The notes under the pieces are model-generated. The model worked only from the letters and a program-made list of their open reading frames with translations. It was not told where the DNA came from and did no database searches. Shown one piece after another: positions 18,397-26,051 of a DNA stretch of 64,000 bases. This DNA comes from Candidatus Thiodiazotropha sp. (ex Epidulcina cf. delphinae). GTDB taxonomy: Bacteria > Pseudomonadota > Gammaproteobacteria > Chromatiales > Chromatiaceae. The first letter of the stretch is position 1. Each line of letters opens with the position of its first letter. The position numbers were made by a program, and so were the translations under genes. The DNA lies in assembly GCA_025656455.1 (NCBI GenBank), contig JAHXHS010000005.1, positions 75,411 to 139,410 on the forward strand, read 5' to 3'.

Positions 18397-19770
18397 CTAT
18401 GCCAGCAGATGATAACAGGGTGAGTAGTCACCCTGGAGTTTCATTCTGTTCTGATCCGCGAACGATATCAATAAATGGTCCATCGCGGTGACGATATCCT
18501 GCTCTCCATGGATCTCGAAGGGACCGTGTTTCTCCACTGCGCGGATACCGTCCTCTTTGACATTCCCGGCAACGATGCCAGAGAAGGCGCGCCGCAGGTT
18601 CGCGGCCATCACATGGGGCGCCAGGCTGCGGTTCAGCTTTAATGCCGCCATCGCCTTGTGGGTGGGTTTGAAAGGTTGTTGCAGGTCATTTTCGATCTTC
18701 AACTGCCAATTGTAATAGAAGGCGTCGTTACCCCCGGCGCGGGTCGCCTTGACGCTATCCATGGCGTCCCGCATGCCCATTGCCACCTCGGTGGGATCGT
18801 CGATGATCACACGGTAGTGCTGTTGCGCCTCCGCGCCCAGGGTCGAGCCGATAAACCGGTCGATGTTGTCGAAATATTCAGTGCACTTTTCAGGTCCGGT
18901 CAGAATCAGCGGGAAGGCATGACCGGCATTATCCGGATGCATGAGTATGCCCAGGAGATAGAGCAGCTCCTCCATGGTGCCGGCGCCGCCGGGAAAGATC
19001 ACCACCCCATGACCCGCGCGTACGAACGCCTCCAGGCGTTTCTCGATATCGGGCATGATGACCAGTTCATTGACGATCGGGTTGGGCGGTTCGGAGGCGA
19101 TGATGCCCGGCTCGGTGATGCCCAGGTATCGGCCGTTGCCGATACGTTGTTTGGCATGCCCGATGGCAGCGCCCTTCATGGGACCTTTCATGGCGCCGGG
19201 CCCGCAGCCGGTACAGACGTTCAACCCGCGCAATCCCAGCTCATAGCCCACTTCCTTGGAGTAGTCGTACTCCGTTCTGCCGATGGAGTGCCCGCCCCAG
19301 CAGACCACCAGGTTCGGATCCATGCCGGTATGCAGGACACGGGCATTGCGCAGGATGTGAAACACCGCGGAGGTGATGTGGCTGGAGTCGTTCAGGTCAA
19401 AGTTTGGATTGAGATGGATTTCGTTGTGCACATAGATGATATCCCGGAGCACGGTGAATAGATGCTCCTGGATGCCGCGAATCATCTTGCCGTCGACAAA
19501 GGCGCTGCCCGGCGCATTCTCCAGGCGTAGCTTGATGCCTCGGTTGGTCTGCATCAAGTGGATGCCGAAATCACGGTAGGTCTCGAAGATCTCCCGGGCA
19601 TTGTCGGTATTGCTGCCGCAATTAAGCACCGCCAGGGCGCAGCGGCGGAATAGGCCGTACAGTCCGCGCGCGCTGGTATCCAGCAGGGCGTTGACCTCGA
19701 GTTGTGACAGCACTTCAAGACTACCCCCAGGCCTCACGGACGCACTGAGTTTGGTTGGGATGCTGTTCAA
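18397..19770 (-). CDS. ppnN: PpnN/YgdH nucleotide 5'-monophosphate nucleosidase
   Basis: Large LOG-family enzyme that splits purine and pyrimidine 5'-monophosphates into base and ribose-5-phosphate, and binds (p)ppGpp in E. coli. At 457 residues it matches YgdH rather than the short LOG proteins. It has the N-terminal PpnN-specific domain (LSQLEVNALL, AVLNCGS, AFVDGKMIRG), then the LOG motif PGGAGTMEELLYLLG with the catalytic acidic and nucleotide-binding residues. The start is TTG at 19770; no ATG is available, and homology to the E. coli N-terminus supports it. It follows mdh on the same strand after a 40-base gap that contains a repeat fragment. Confidence 0.93.
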   Translation of the reverse strand: MNSIPTKLSASVRPGGSLEVLSQLEVNALLDTSARGLYGLFRRCALAVLNCGSNTDNAREIFETYRDFGIHLMQTNRGIKLRLENAPGSAFVDGKMIRGIQEHLFTVLRDIIYVHNEIHLNPNFDLNDSSHITSAVFHILRNARVLHTGMDPNLVVCWGGHSIGRTEYDYSKEVGYELGLRGLNVCTGCGPGAMKGPMKGAAIGHAKQRIGNGRYLGITEPGIIASEPPNPIVNELVIMPDIEKRLEAFVRAGHGVVIFPGGAGTMEELLYLLGILMHPDNAGHAFPLILTGPEKCTEYFDNIDRFIGSTLGAEAQQHYRVIIDDPTEVAMGMRDAMDSVKATRAGGNDAFYYNWQLKIENDLQQPFKPTHKAMAALKLNRSLAPHVMAANLRRAFSGIVAGNVKEDGIRAVEKHGPFEIHGEQDIVTAMDHLLISFADQNRMKLQGDYSPCYHLLA

Positions 19771-19782
19771 TATGAGACACTA

Positions 19783-19805
19783 CACTAGGGCGTCAATGCC
19801 TGTCT
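19783..19805. repeat. Fragment related to the CTAGTG element family
   Basis: ACACTACACTAG followed by GGCGTCAATGCCTG resembles the end and first inner stem of the 270 bp element at 44335, where ACTACACTAG is followed some 35 bases later by CCCGTCAATGCCTC. It lies between mdh and ppnN and may be a deletion derivative. Confidence 0.4.
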
Positions 19806-19810
19806 TGCGC

Positions 19811-20797
19811 CTATCCTTTGGGCAGGAGATCCTCGATGATTGCACGCTCTTCCCGCAGCTCTTTCTCGGATGCCTTGAGGCGGGAGATACTCAACTCATC
19901 CAGCTCCAGGCCTTTGACGATCTCATATTCGCCATCCTTGCAGGTTACCGGATAGGAGAACACAACGCCCTCTTCGATACCGTAACTGCCATCGGAGGGG
20001 ACTGCCATGCTGACCCAGTCGCCCTCCCGCGTGCCGAGCGCCCAGTCGTGGACGTGATCGACCACGGCATCGGCGGCCGAGGCGGCCGATGAGAGTCCTC
20101 GCGCATTGATGATTTCGGCGCCGCGGCGTTGGATTCTGGGGATGAAGTGGTCGATGGCCCAGTCGTGGGAGACCAGGTCGAAAACCGAAAAACCGTTGAC
20201 CGTGCAGTTGTCGATATGCGGGTACTGGGTCATGGAGTGGTTGCCCCAGATCGTCATCCGGTTGATATCGGCGACCAGTGAATTGGTCTTGTTCGCCAGC
20301 TGCCCCAGGGCGCGGTTGTGATCCAGACGGGTCATGGCAGTGAACTGATTGCGCTTCAGATCAGGCGCATTGGCAGAGGCGATCAGGGCATTGGTGTTGG
20401 CGGGATTGCCGACCACCAGAACGTGCACATCCTCGGAGGCGTGGCTATTGATCGCCTTTCCCTGGGCGGAGAAGATCTTGGCGTTCTCGGTGATCAGGTC
20501 CTTGCGTTCCATCCCTTTGCCGCGGGGTTTGGCGCCTATCAGGATGGCGTAATCCGTATCACGAAAGCCGATCGCGGGATCGTCTGTCAACACGATGTCA
20601 TGCAGCAGGGGAAAGGCGCAGTCCTCCAGCTCCATACCGACGCCACTGAGTGACGACATGGACTGAGGAATCTCCAACAGTCTCAGAATCACGGGTTGTT
20701 CCTGGCCGAACATGGCGCCGGATGCGACACGGAATACCAGCGCATAGCCGATATGTCCAGCGGCGCCGGTGATGGTGACTTTTACAGCGGGTTTCAT
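19811..20797 (-). CDS. mdh: Malate dehydrogenase
   Basis: NAD-dependent malate/oxaloacetate interconversion in the TCA cycle. It is of the cytosolic-type MDH family (329 residues), with [18 protein letters not shown] at the N-terminus, [13 protein letters not shown], the substrate arginine in TRLDHNRA and the catalytic histidine in [11 protein letters not shown]. The start is ATG 20797, preceded by AGAGGA; the frame stays open to 20854, but that extension reads through the mobile element at 20817-20915 and is not coding. The element therefore sits in the promoter or leader region of this gene. Confidence 0.95.
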   Translation of the reverse strand: MKPAVKVTITGAAGHIGYALVFRVASGAMFGQEQPVILRLLEIPQSMSSLSGVGMELEDCAFPLLHDIVLTDDPAIGFRDTDYAILIGAKPRGKGMERKDLITENAKIFSAQGKAINSHASEDVHVLVVGNPANTNALIASANAPDLKRNQFTAMTRLDHNRALGQLANKTNSLVADINRMTIWGNHSMTQYPHIDNCTVNGFSVFDLVSHDWAIDHFIPRIQRRGAEIINARGLSSAASAADAVVDHVHDWALGTREGDWVSMAVPSDGSYGIEEGVVFSYPVTCKDGEYEIVKGLELDELSISRLKASEKELREERAIIEDLLPKG

Positions 20798-20816
20798 CTT
20801 GGATAGTCCTCTTTTA

Positions 20817-20915
20817 TTAACCCGGCAACCCAATATATCGTGTTCAGCCGCCATGTGCCAGCCTACGGCAAGGGCATGCTTGAGGCCTTGAACACGATAT
20901 ATTGGGTTGCCGGGT
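20817..20915. mobile_element. MITE-like element, TTAACCCGG family, short copy
   Basis: Perfect 27 bp arms at 20820-20846 and 20889-20915 (ACCCGGCAACCCAATATATC and its complement) enclose only about 42 bases. Those bases still match the longer copies (GTGCCAGCCTACGGCAAG). It is an internally deleted copy of about 99 bp. The right end lacks the last TAA. It lies between the BolA-family gene and mdh, about 20 bases from the mdh start. Confidence 0.82.
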
Positions 20916-20936
20916 CGTATGCTCGTCGAAGTATAG

Positions 20937-21182
20937 TTATTTTTGTCTCGTCTGTAGAATCTCTTGGGGCGTTTTGGCGCGAATCGTCAGGGCGTGCAGC
21001 TCGCCACTGGCGATCTCCTCGTTGAACAGGGTTAGAATTGAACGCTGTCGTTGCAGGCTCTTCATCTCGTTGAAGGCGGGGGTCGTGATATTGACCTCGA
21101 AGCTGCAGCTTTCGCCCGCCACGCTGATTTCCGCATCCGGGTAGATGCCTTTGATTCGATTGATCAGATCTTGTTCATTCAT
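20937..21182 (-). CDS. BolA/IbaG-family protein
   Basis: An 81-residue protein of the BolA fold, which works with monothiol glutaredoxins in iron-sulfur cluster handling and stress response. The family pattern is visible: [35 protein letters not shown] and the conserved C-terminal segment [15 protein letters not shown]. Length and lack of the BolA C-terminal extension favour the IbaG/YrbA branch. The usual murA neighbour is absent here. It is read in the same direction as mdh, with a mobile element between them. Confidence 0.88.
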   Translation of the reverse strand: MNEQDLINRIKGIYPDAEISVAGESCSFEVNITTPAFNEMKSLQRQRSILTLFNEEIASGELHALTIRAKTPQEILQTRQK

Positions 21183-21237
21183 GATTCATATCTCGTAAGC
21201 AATATCATCTCATGTTTCCGTTGAGAAAAGTGGGTTA

Positions 21238-21397
21238 GGGCCGCGGAAAAAAAGATTTAACCCAAACTACTAGTCTTCTTGCCCGCCTTCTTTGTTGTAG
21301 CTTCGGTTACGTAGGCCCGGCTACGCGCCCTTCGCTACGCCTCGAAGGCAGGCAACAATCCGGCGCATTTTGGGTTAAATCTTTTTTTCCGCGGCCC
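21238..21397. mobile_element. MITE-like element, GGGCCGCGG family
   Basis: A 160 bp non-coding segment bounded by perfect 29 bp inverted repeats at 21238-21266 and 21369-21397 (GGGCCGCGGAAAAAAAGATT, continuing TAACCCAAA). The interior contains smaller stems such as CCTTC-GCTACGCCTCGAAGG and GTAGGCCCGGCTAC. No second copy is seen in the window and no target duplication is evident. It lies between divergent genes and could affect both promoters. Confidence 0.75.
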
Positions 21398-21496
21398 TTA
21401 AGACCTGCCTGATCAGTCCCATCCTCAACGAGGTTGTTTGACAGCGCAAGTATCTTGGGGCAAGTTTCCCATACATTTACTAACCCGAAAAAGAGC

Positions 21497-22558
21497 ATGG
21501 ATATTCACCATAAACCGATTCAGCAACGTATTGAGTGGTTAATCGAGCACGCCAGCAGCCACTCGGCGATCTACAGCAGTCCGGGTAGCTGGCTTGCGCG
21601 CACACGCTATCTTGCAGAGCATCCGACCTCGATTGCAGTGCTCAAATGCATGGATGGCCGGATCAATATTCCGGTCGCCACCAATACCCCGCAGGGCATT
21701 ATCCAGCCATTTCGCAATCTGGGGGGCATATTCGATCTGGGCTGGCCCCATCTCGGTGAGGTGTTGGCCGGCTATATTCAAGACGTCGTTACGGATGGCA
21801 GGCGGGCCATGGCGTTGATCACCTATCACTTCTCCAAGGGCGATCCACAGCGTGGGTGCGCCGGGTTCAATTACGATACAGAGGCGGCAAAGGCGCATAC
21901 CTATCAGATCAAGCGGCAGGTGGAAGAGGTGTTTGGCGTCGATCACAAGACCGTCTATCCCATTGTGTGTGGTTTTGAGACCGACGAGGATGCCCTGATC
22001 CTGCACGGCACCACCGGCGAACAGTTGAACATGGCGGAAATCGGGTCGGACGACCGGGATATGCTTCCGCAGCGCCTGGAGGCCCTGTTCCCTGACATGT
22101 CAGGACAGATGCGCCAGGATCTGTTGCCGCTGATAGTCGGCAATCTCGATCATATCGAGGAGGCGCGGCAGATGGAGCGTGAACTGGATATCGTCCATCG
22201 TGAATGGATGATCTGCCTCGGTCGCGGTTTCGATTTTCTGCATACACCCAATCAGGCCCTGATCATCGGTCCCTACAGTCCGAGCCTTGCCGATCCGATC
22301 CTGAAAGCGGCGGGGATTATCGAAAGCAATATGCGTGCGGGGCGCATCCCCGACGACGGTTTCCTGTTGCTGGCTTCGGTTCCCTACCAGGATGTGGGGG
22401 TGGACCGGGCGAGGGCTGAGGTCAAATCAAGATTTCTCTGTGACTTTGCCGCCGATCAGATTCGTACAACCTATCCTGAACTGGCGCGAAGGATGTTTGT
22501 GAAAACCGCTGTGCTGAACTGGCAGTCACACGCCTTGGAAATGTTGTTTGAAAGTTGA
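21497..22558 (+). CDS. Stand-alone carbonic-anhydrase-like protein (CsoSCA-type site)
   Basis: Predicted zinc carbonic anhydrase of 353 residues. The potential site is C51-x-D53 (KCMDGRINIPV), H111 (ITYHFSKGDP) and C121 (RGCAGFNYD). The C-x-D and His-Cys arrangement is that of the beta class, and the H-x9-C spacing is close to the carboxysomal CsoSCA enzymes rather than H-x2-C of ordinary beta enzymes. No signal peptide is seen. ATG 21497 with AAAGAG upstream is chosen over a TTG at 21434. It converges with the inorganic-carbon transport operon, which suggests shared physiology. No carboxysome shell genes are present. Activity is inferred. Confidence 0.65.
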   Translation: MDIHHKPIQQRIEWLIEHASSHSAIYSSPGSWLARTRYLAEHPTSIAVLKCMDGRINIPVATNTPQGIIQPFRNLGGIFDLGWPHLGEVLAGYIQDVVTDGRRAMALITYHFSKGDPQRGCAGFNYDTEAAKAHTYQIKRQVEEVFGVDHKTVYPIVCGFETDEDALILHGTTGEQLNMAEIGSDDRDMLPQRLEALFPDMSGQMRQDLLPLIVGNLDHIEEARQMERELDIVHREWMICLGRGFDFLHTPNQALIIGPYSPSLADPILKAAGIIESNMRAGRIPDDGFLLLASVPYQDVGVDRARAEVKSRFLCDFAADQIRTTYPELARRMFVKTAVLNWQSHALEMLFES

Positions 22559-22581
22559 TTATATTTCTCAGCCTGGTTTTT

Positions 22582-22986
22582 GGCTCTTTCCCTGATCGAG
22601 CGGGTAACAGAAAGTACATGAACATGAATAGGCCGCAAATGGACGCCAATCACCGCAAAGGAGCGCAAATTTCTCAATGCTTCGGATTGATAACCAAATG
22701 CTTGCTTGTTAGCGGATCAAGTCGGTCTATGGGATAGTTCCCCGGATTCGCAGGCCCTAGTGTAACGTATAGATGGTGAAACCATTTGCGTTGAATTTGC
22801 GGTGATTGGCGTCCATTTGCGGCCAATTAACGTTTCTACCGATGGCCGGAATCGTCATATTTTGGTTTTCCCTCCCACTCGATGTGGTGAAGAACCGGTT
22901 TTTTTATCCGCAACTGGACGCGAATCAAACCCTTAAACTTGCGTTAGAATTAAACCAATTTGCGTTTATTCGCGTTCATTTGCGGA
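22582..22986. repeat. Nested palindromes plus a second hairpin in the convergent gap
   Basis: Outer arms GGCTCTTTCCCTGATCGAG (from 22582) and its imperfect complement (ending 22896) enclose a perfect 29 bp pair at 22631-22659 and 22796-22824 (GGCCGCAAATGGACGCCAAT, continuing CACCGCAAA). The centre includes CTAGTGTAACGTATA, related to the element ends at 44335. A separate hairpin follows: 22907-22925 (TCCGCAACTGGACGCGAAT) with 22968-22986. The region lies at the 3' ends of two convergent transcripts and contains no gene. Confidence 0.8.
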
Positions 22987-23011
22987 CTTATATTTTGATT
23001 GAACATGCAAA

Positions 23012-24514
23012 TTACTGCAGACGCGCCAGCCAAAGCATCGCGGTGGACTGGGTCAGATCGAGGACCAGGCCTGGAAACAGACCGAACACCAGCACCAGCA
23101 GTGAGAAGACCGCCATGGTGAGACGCTCCCGAGGACGCAGATCCTGTGCACTGCGGACCTGGCCATCCGTGATCGGTCCGTAAAAGCAGCGCCGGTAGCT
23201 GTTGAGCAGGTAGGCGGCGCCGAGAATCATCCCGAACAGTGCCGCCAAGCCTGCGCCGGTATGGGTCTGCAGGGCGCTGATCAGGATCAGGAGTTCGGCG
23301 GGGAATCCGCTGCTGCCGGGGATGCCGAGGGACGCCAGGCCCAGGAACATAAAGAAAGCGGCCAACAGCGGCATGGTCTGGGCGGCGCCGCCTAGATGGA
23401 TCAGGTCGGTGGATCCCAGTCGATGGTGCAGATAGCCGGTAAGCAGGAACAGCCCGCCGGCGATGACCACAAAGTTGAGCAGTTGAAATATCGCGCCCTG
23501 CAGTCCCTGCAGGTTGAACGAGGCGACACCGAGGACCACCAGCCCGACATGGCTCATGGAAGCGTAGGCCAGCATGCGGCGCAGGTTGGTCTGATTGAGC
23601 GCTGCCAATGCACCGTAGATGATGCCGATCACACCCAGACCCGCCAGCAGCCAGTGCAGTTCCTGGGCGGCGGAGGGCGCAAGCGGGACGGCGAAACGGA
23701 TCAGACCGTAGACGCCCAGTTTGAGCCCCACCAGCAGGGCGGCGACAGGCACCGGCCCTTCCAGGGCGACGATGGGCAACCAGGTATGGAGCGGGAACAG
23801 AGGGGTCTTGACCGCGAAACCGATCAGCAGGAACAGAAACACCACCATCTCCAGCCCTGCCGGCAGCGGTGTGTCGAGCAGGGTTTGGTAATCGAAGGAG
23901 AGGCCCGCGGGCGCTGTGGCGCCGATGATCTCAGCGTGATTGAAGGCGACCACGGCGATGGCGAGCAACAGCGGAATGCCGCCGGCGAGCATGAACAGGG
24001 TATATTTTGTGGCCGCATAACGTCGGTGCGGGCCTATGCCCCACAGGCTGATCAAAAAATAGAGTGGCGCCAGGGTGAGCTCCCAGAACAGGAAAAAGGC
24101 CAGGGCGTCGATCGTGATGAAGACGCCAAGGGTGGCGGTGGCAAACAGCAGCAACAGGCTGAAATAGACCCGTTGCAGGGTCTGTACATGGGTCCAGGAG
24201 GCCAGTGTCACGCCAATCATCAGCAGCAGGGTCAAGGGTAGGAAGGCCACCGAGATGCCGTCGACGCCAAAGCGAAAATGGGCATCCAGCGCCGGCATCC
24301 AGGGGTAGTGCTCCACGAATTGAAAGCCGGGGTTCTGCGGATCGAGAAGGAGCACCACGGCGATTGCGGGAAACAGCGCCAATACCAGCGTGATCAGGGT
24401 TGTGAGCCGTGCCTTGGGGACCGGCAGCAGCCAGATCGCGCTGGCGCCGATCAGCGGCAGCAAGAGGATGGTGGATAGCAGCGGCAGGTTGGAAATTGTT
24501 TCTGAATGACCCAT
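23012..24514 (-). CDS. NuoM-like proton-channel subunit of the Dab operon (last gene)
   Basis: A 500-residue membrane protein of the Mrp-antiporter/NuoM family with about 14 helices. It keeps the channel residues: E145 in FFLFWELTLAP (TM5) and K236 in FAVKTPLFPLHTWLP (TM7). Not accompanied by other complex I genes, it belongs with DabA and DabB. In Dab-type systems such a subunit is thought to couple the proton motive force to conversion of CO2 to bicarbonate by DabA; its part here is inferred. It follows the 504-residue relative by 12 bases and ends the operon. Start ATG 24514. Confidence 0.85.
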   Translation of the reverse strand: MGHSETISNLPLLSTILLLPLIGASAIWLLPVPKARLTTLITLVLALFPAIAVVLLLDPQNPGFQFVEHYPWMPALDAHFRFGVDGISVAFLPLTLLLMIGVTLASWTHVQTLQRVYFSLLLLFATATLGVFITIDALAFFLFWELTLAPLYFLISLWGIGPHRRYAATKYTLFMLAGGIPLLLAIAVVAFNHAEIIGATAPAGLSFDYQTLLDTPLPAGLEMVVFLFLLIGFAVKTPLFPLHTWLPIVALEGPVPVAALLVGLKLGVYGLIRFAVPLAPSAAQELHWLLAGLGVIGIIYGALAALNQTNLRRMLAYASMSHVGLVVLGVASFNLQGLQGAIFQLLNFVVIAGGLFLLTGYLHHRLGSTDLIHLGGAAQTMPLLAAFFMFLGLASLGIPGSSGFPAELLILISALQTHTGAGLAALFGMILGAAYLLNSYRRCFYGPITDGQVRSAQDLRPRERLTMAVFSLLVLVFGLFPGLVLDLTQSTAMLWLARLQ

Positions 24515-24526
24515 TTTTCCGGCTTC

Positions 24527-26041
24527 TCAACGGGAGATGTAGATAGCGCTCAGGGCTGAGAGCGGCTTGTCGATCAGTGTGAGCCAGGGCTCGATGTAGA
24601 ACCCCGCGCTCAGTAGCACAAGGATCAAGGCGCTGAGCACCAGGATCTCCGCCTTCGACACTGGGATGACCTGGAACGGTTGTCCGCCAGTGGGTCGCGG
24701 CGCCAGGAACGCGCGCTGGAAGGCCCATAGCAGAAAGCCTGCGGTGACCACGTTGCCCAGTGCAGAGGCAATGGTCACCAGCGCGCCGAATCGATGTATC
24801 GCGGACTCCAAAATCAAGTGGGCGGCGTCAAAGCCGGGGGTACCGGGCATGCCGATGATGGCGAGACCGCCGATGAGGAAGGCAATGCCGAGGAAAGGCA
24901 GGGTATCGAAAAGGCCGCCCAGGTTGCGCAGCAGGGTGGTATGGGTGCGGCGATAGAGCAGGCCGGTGGTGAACAGTAGCGCTGCAAGCGCCAATCCGAA
25001 GGTCGCCGAAAGGATAACGCTGCCCATGAAGGCGGCATGTTCGAGGCTGAAAATCCCCAGTACCAGGAGGCCGGTGTGAGATATCACCGCATAGGCGAGC
25101 AGTCGGCGCAGATTGTCCTGCATCATGGCGAGGAAGGCAGCGTAGAAGATCCCGCTCAGGGCGAATGCGGCGACGTAGTTATGCCATTCGATGACGGCTG
25201 TCGGCAGTAACGGCAGGATGAAGCGCAGCAATCCGTAGATGCCGATCTTGAGACCGAGCAATAGGGTCGGTGCTACGGCCACGTTGCCGTGTTCCGCGAT
25301 CAGGGGTAGCCAGCCGTGCAGTGGAAACAGCGGTGTGCGGATGGCCAGGCCGTAAAACAGCAGAAAGAAAGCGACAGAGCGGAATGTCTCAGAGACAGGT
25401 GTCTGCGCAAGCATGATCAGGTCGAAACTCCAGCGCCCGTCGTGACTGTCCGAATAGTTCCAGCCCATGAGAAGCGCGCCGGCCAGAAGCAGCAGCACGC
25501 TCACGGACATGAACTGATAGAAGCGCCGCAGGGCGAGGTCCTTATCCGGCGAGTTGCCCCAGCGCCACAGCAGGTAACCGATCAACCCCAGTTGCAGCGC
25601 TGAGAGCAGCACGAACCAGAGCAGGTTGAGGGTGACGAACAGGCCCATCAGGCTGGCCTGCACACCGAAGACGACCCTGTAGAGGTGGTAGTAGGGCTTC
25701 AGTTCACGCACCGCCCCGTAGAGCGCCACCAACAGGGTCAACAGCCCCGTCAACAAGATGAAGATCACCGAAATGCCATCGACACCGGCATGGTAGGACA
25801 ACCCTGACAGGATCGGGAGCGATTCGCTGAACTGCATGCCGTCGAGCCTGGTGTCGTAGTGTCGCCACAGGTCGATACTCACCAGCAGCTCCAGGAGTGC
25901 GGCGATGATGCCGGCCGGCACCAGCAGGTTGCTACGCCGTAGCGCCCATAAGAGAATGATCGAGGCGAGCGGAAGCAATTGCAGGACGGTCAGGATCGGA
26001 TAGGCGATCTGGGTCGACCAGTGGAACTCTTCAATAGTCAT
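24527..26041 (-). CDS. NuoM-like subunit of the Dab operon with altered channel residues
   Basis: A 504-residue, about 14-helix member of the NuoL/M/N family. The signature region reads LAIRTPLFPLHGWLPLIAEH, so the conserved TM7 lysine is R234. The TM5 segment reads LWFVLLSALQLGLIGY, where the usual acidic residue is A148. The other three relatives in the operon keep both residues. The protein may be structural or carry ions differently. It lies 10 bases after the DabB-like gene and 12 before the last gene, so translation is probably coupled. Family assignment is firm; function is inferred from context. Confidence 0.83.
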   Translation of the reverse strand: MTIEEFHWSTQIAYPILTVLQLLPLASIILLWALRRSNLLVPAGIIAALLELLVSIDLWRHYDTRLDGMQFSESLPILSGLSYHAGVDGISVIFILLTGLLTLLVALYGAVRELKPYYHLYRVVFGVQASLMGLFVTLNLLWFVLLSALQLGLIGYLLWRWGNSPDKDLALRRFYQFMSVSVLLLLAGALLMGWNYSDSHDGRWSFDLIMLAQTPVSETFRSVAFFLLFYGLAIRTPLFPLHGWLPLIAEHGNVAVAPTLLLGLKIGIYGLLRFILPLLPTAVIEWHNYVAAFALSGIFYAAFLAMMQDNLRRLLAYAVISHTGLLVLGIFSLEHAAFMGSVILSATFGLALAALLFTTGLLYRRTHTTLLRNLGGLFDTLPFLGIAFLIGGLAIIGMPGTPGFDAAHLILESAIHRFGALVTIASALGNVVTAGFLLWAFQRAFLAPRPTGGQPFQVIPVSKAEILVLSALILVLLSAGFYIEPWLTLIDKPLSALSAIYISR

Positions 26042-26051
26042 CCTTTGCTCC

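Noticed and set aside
20798..20854. Longer malate dehydrogenase starting at 20854
   Set aside because: The extra residues are translated from the mobile element at 20817-20915, and a good ribosome-binding site precedes ATG 20797.
21238..21397. CRISPR array or riboswitch in the repeat-rich gaps
   Set aside because: The repeats are inverted pairs without regular spacers, and no cas genes or known aptamer features are present.
23396..24241. Long rightward frame opposite the NuoM-like gene
   Set aside because: It is Gln/Asp/His-rich antisense sequence of a hydrophobic membrane gene, with no domain and no ribosome-binding site.
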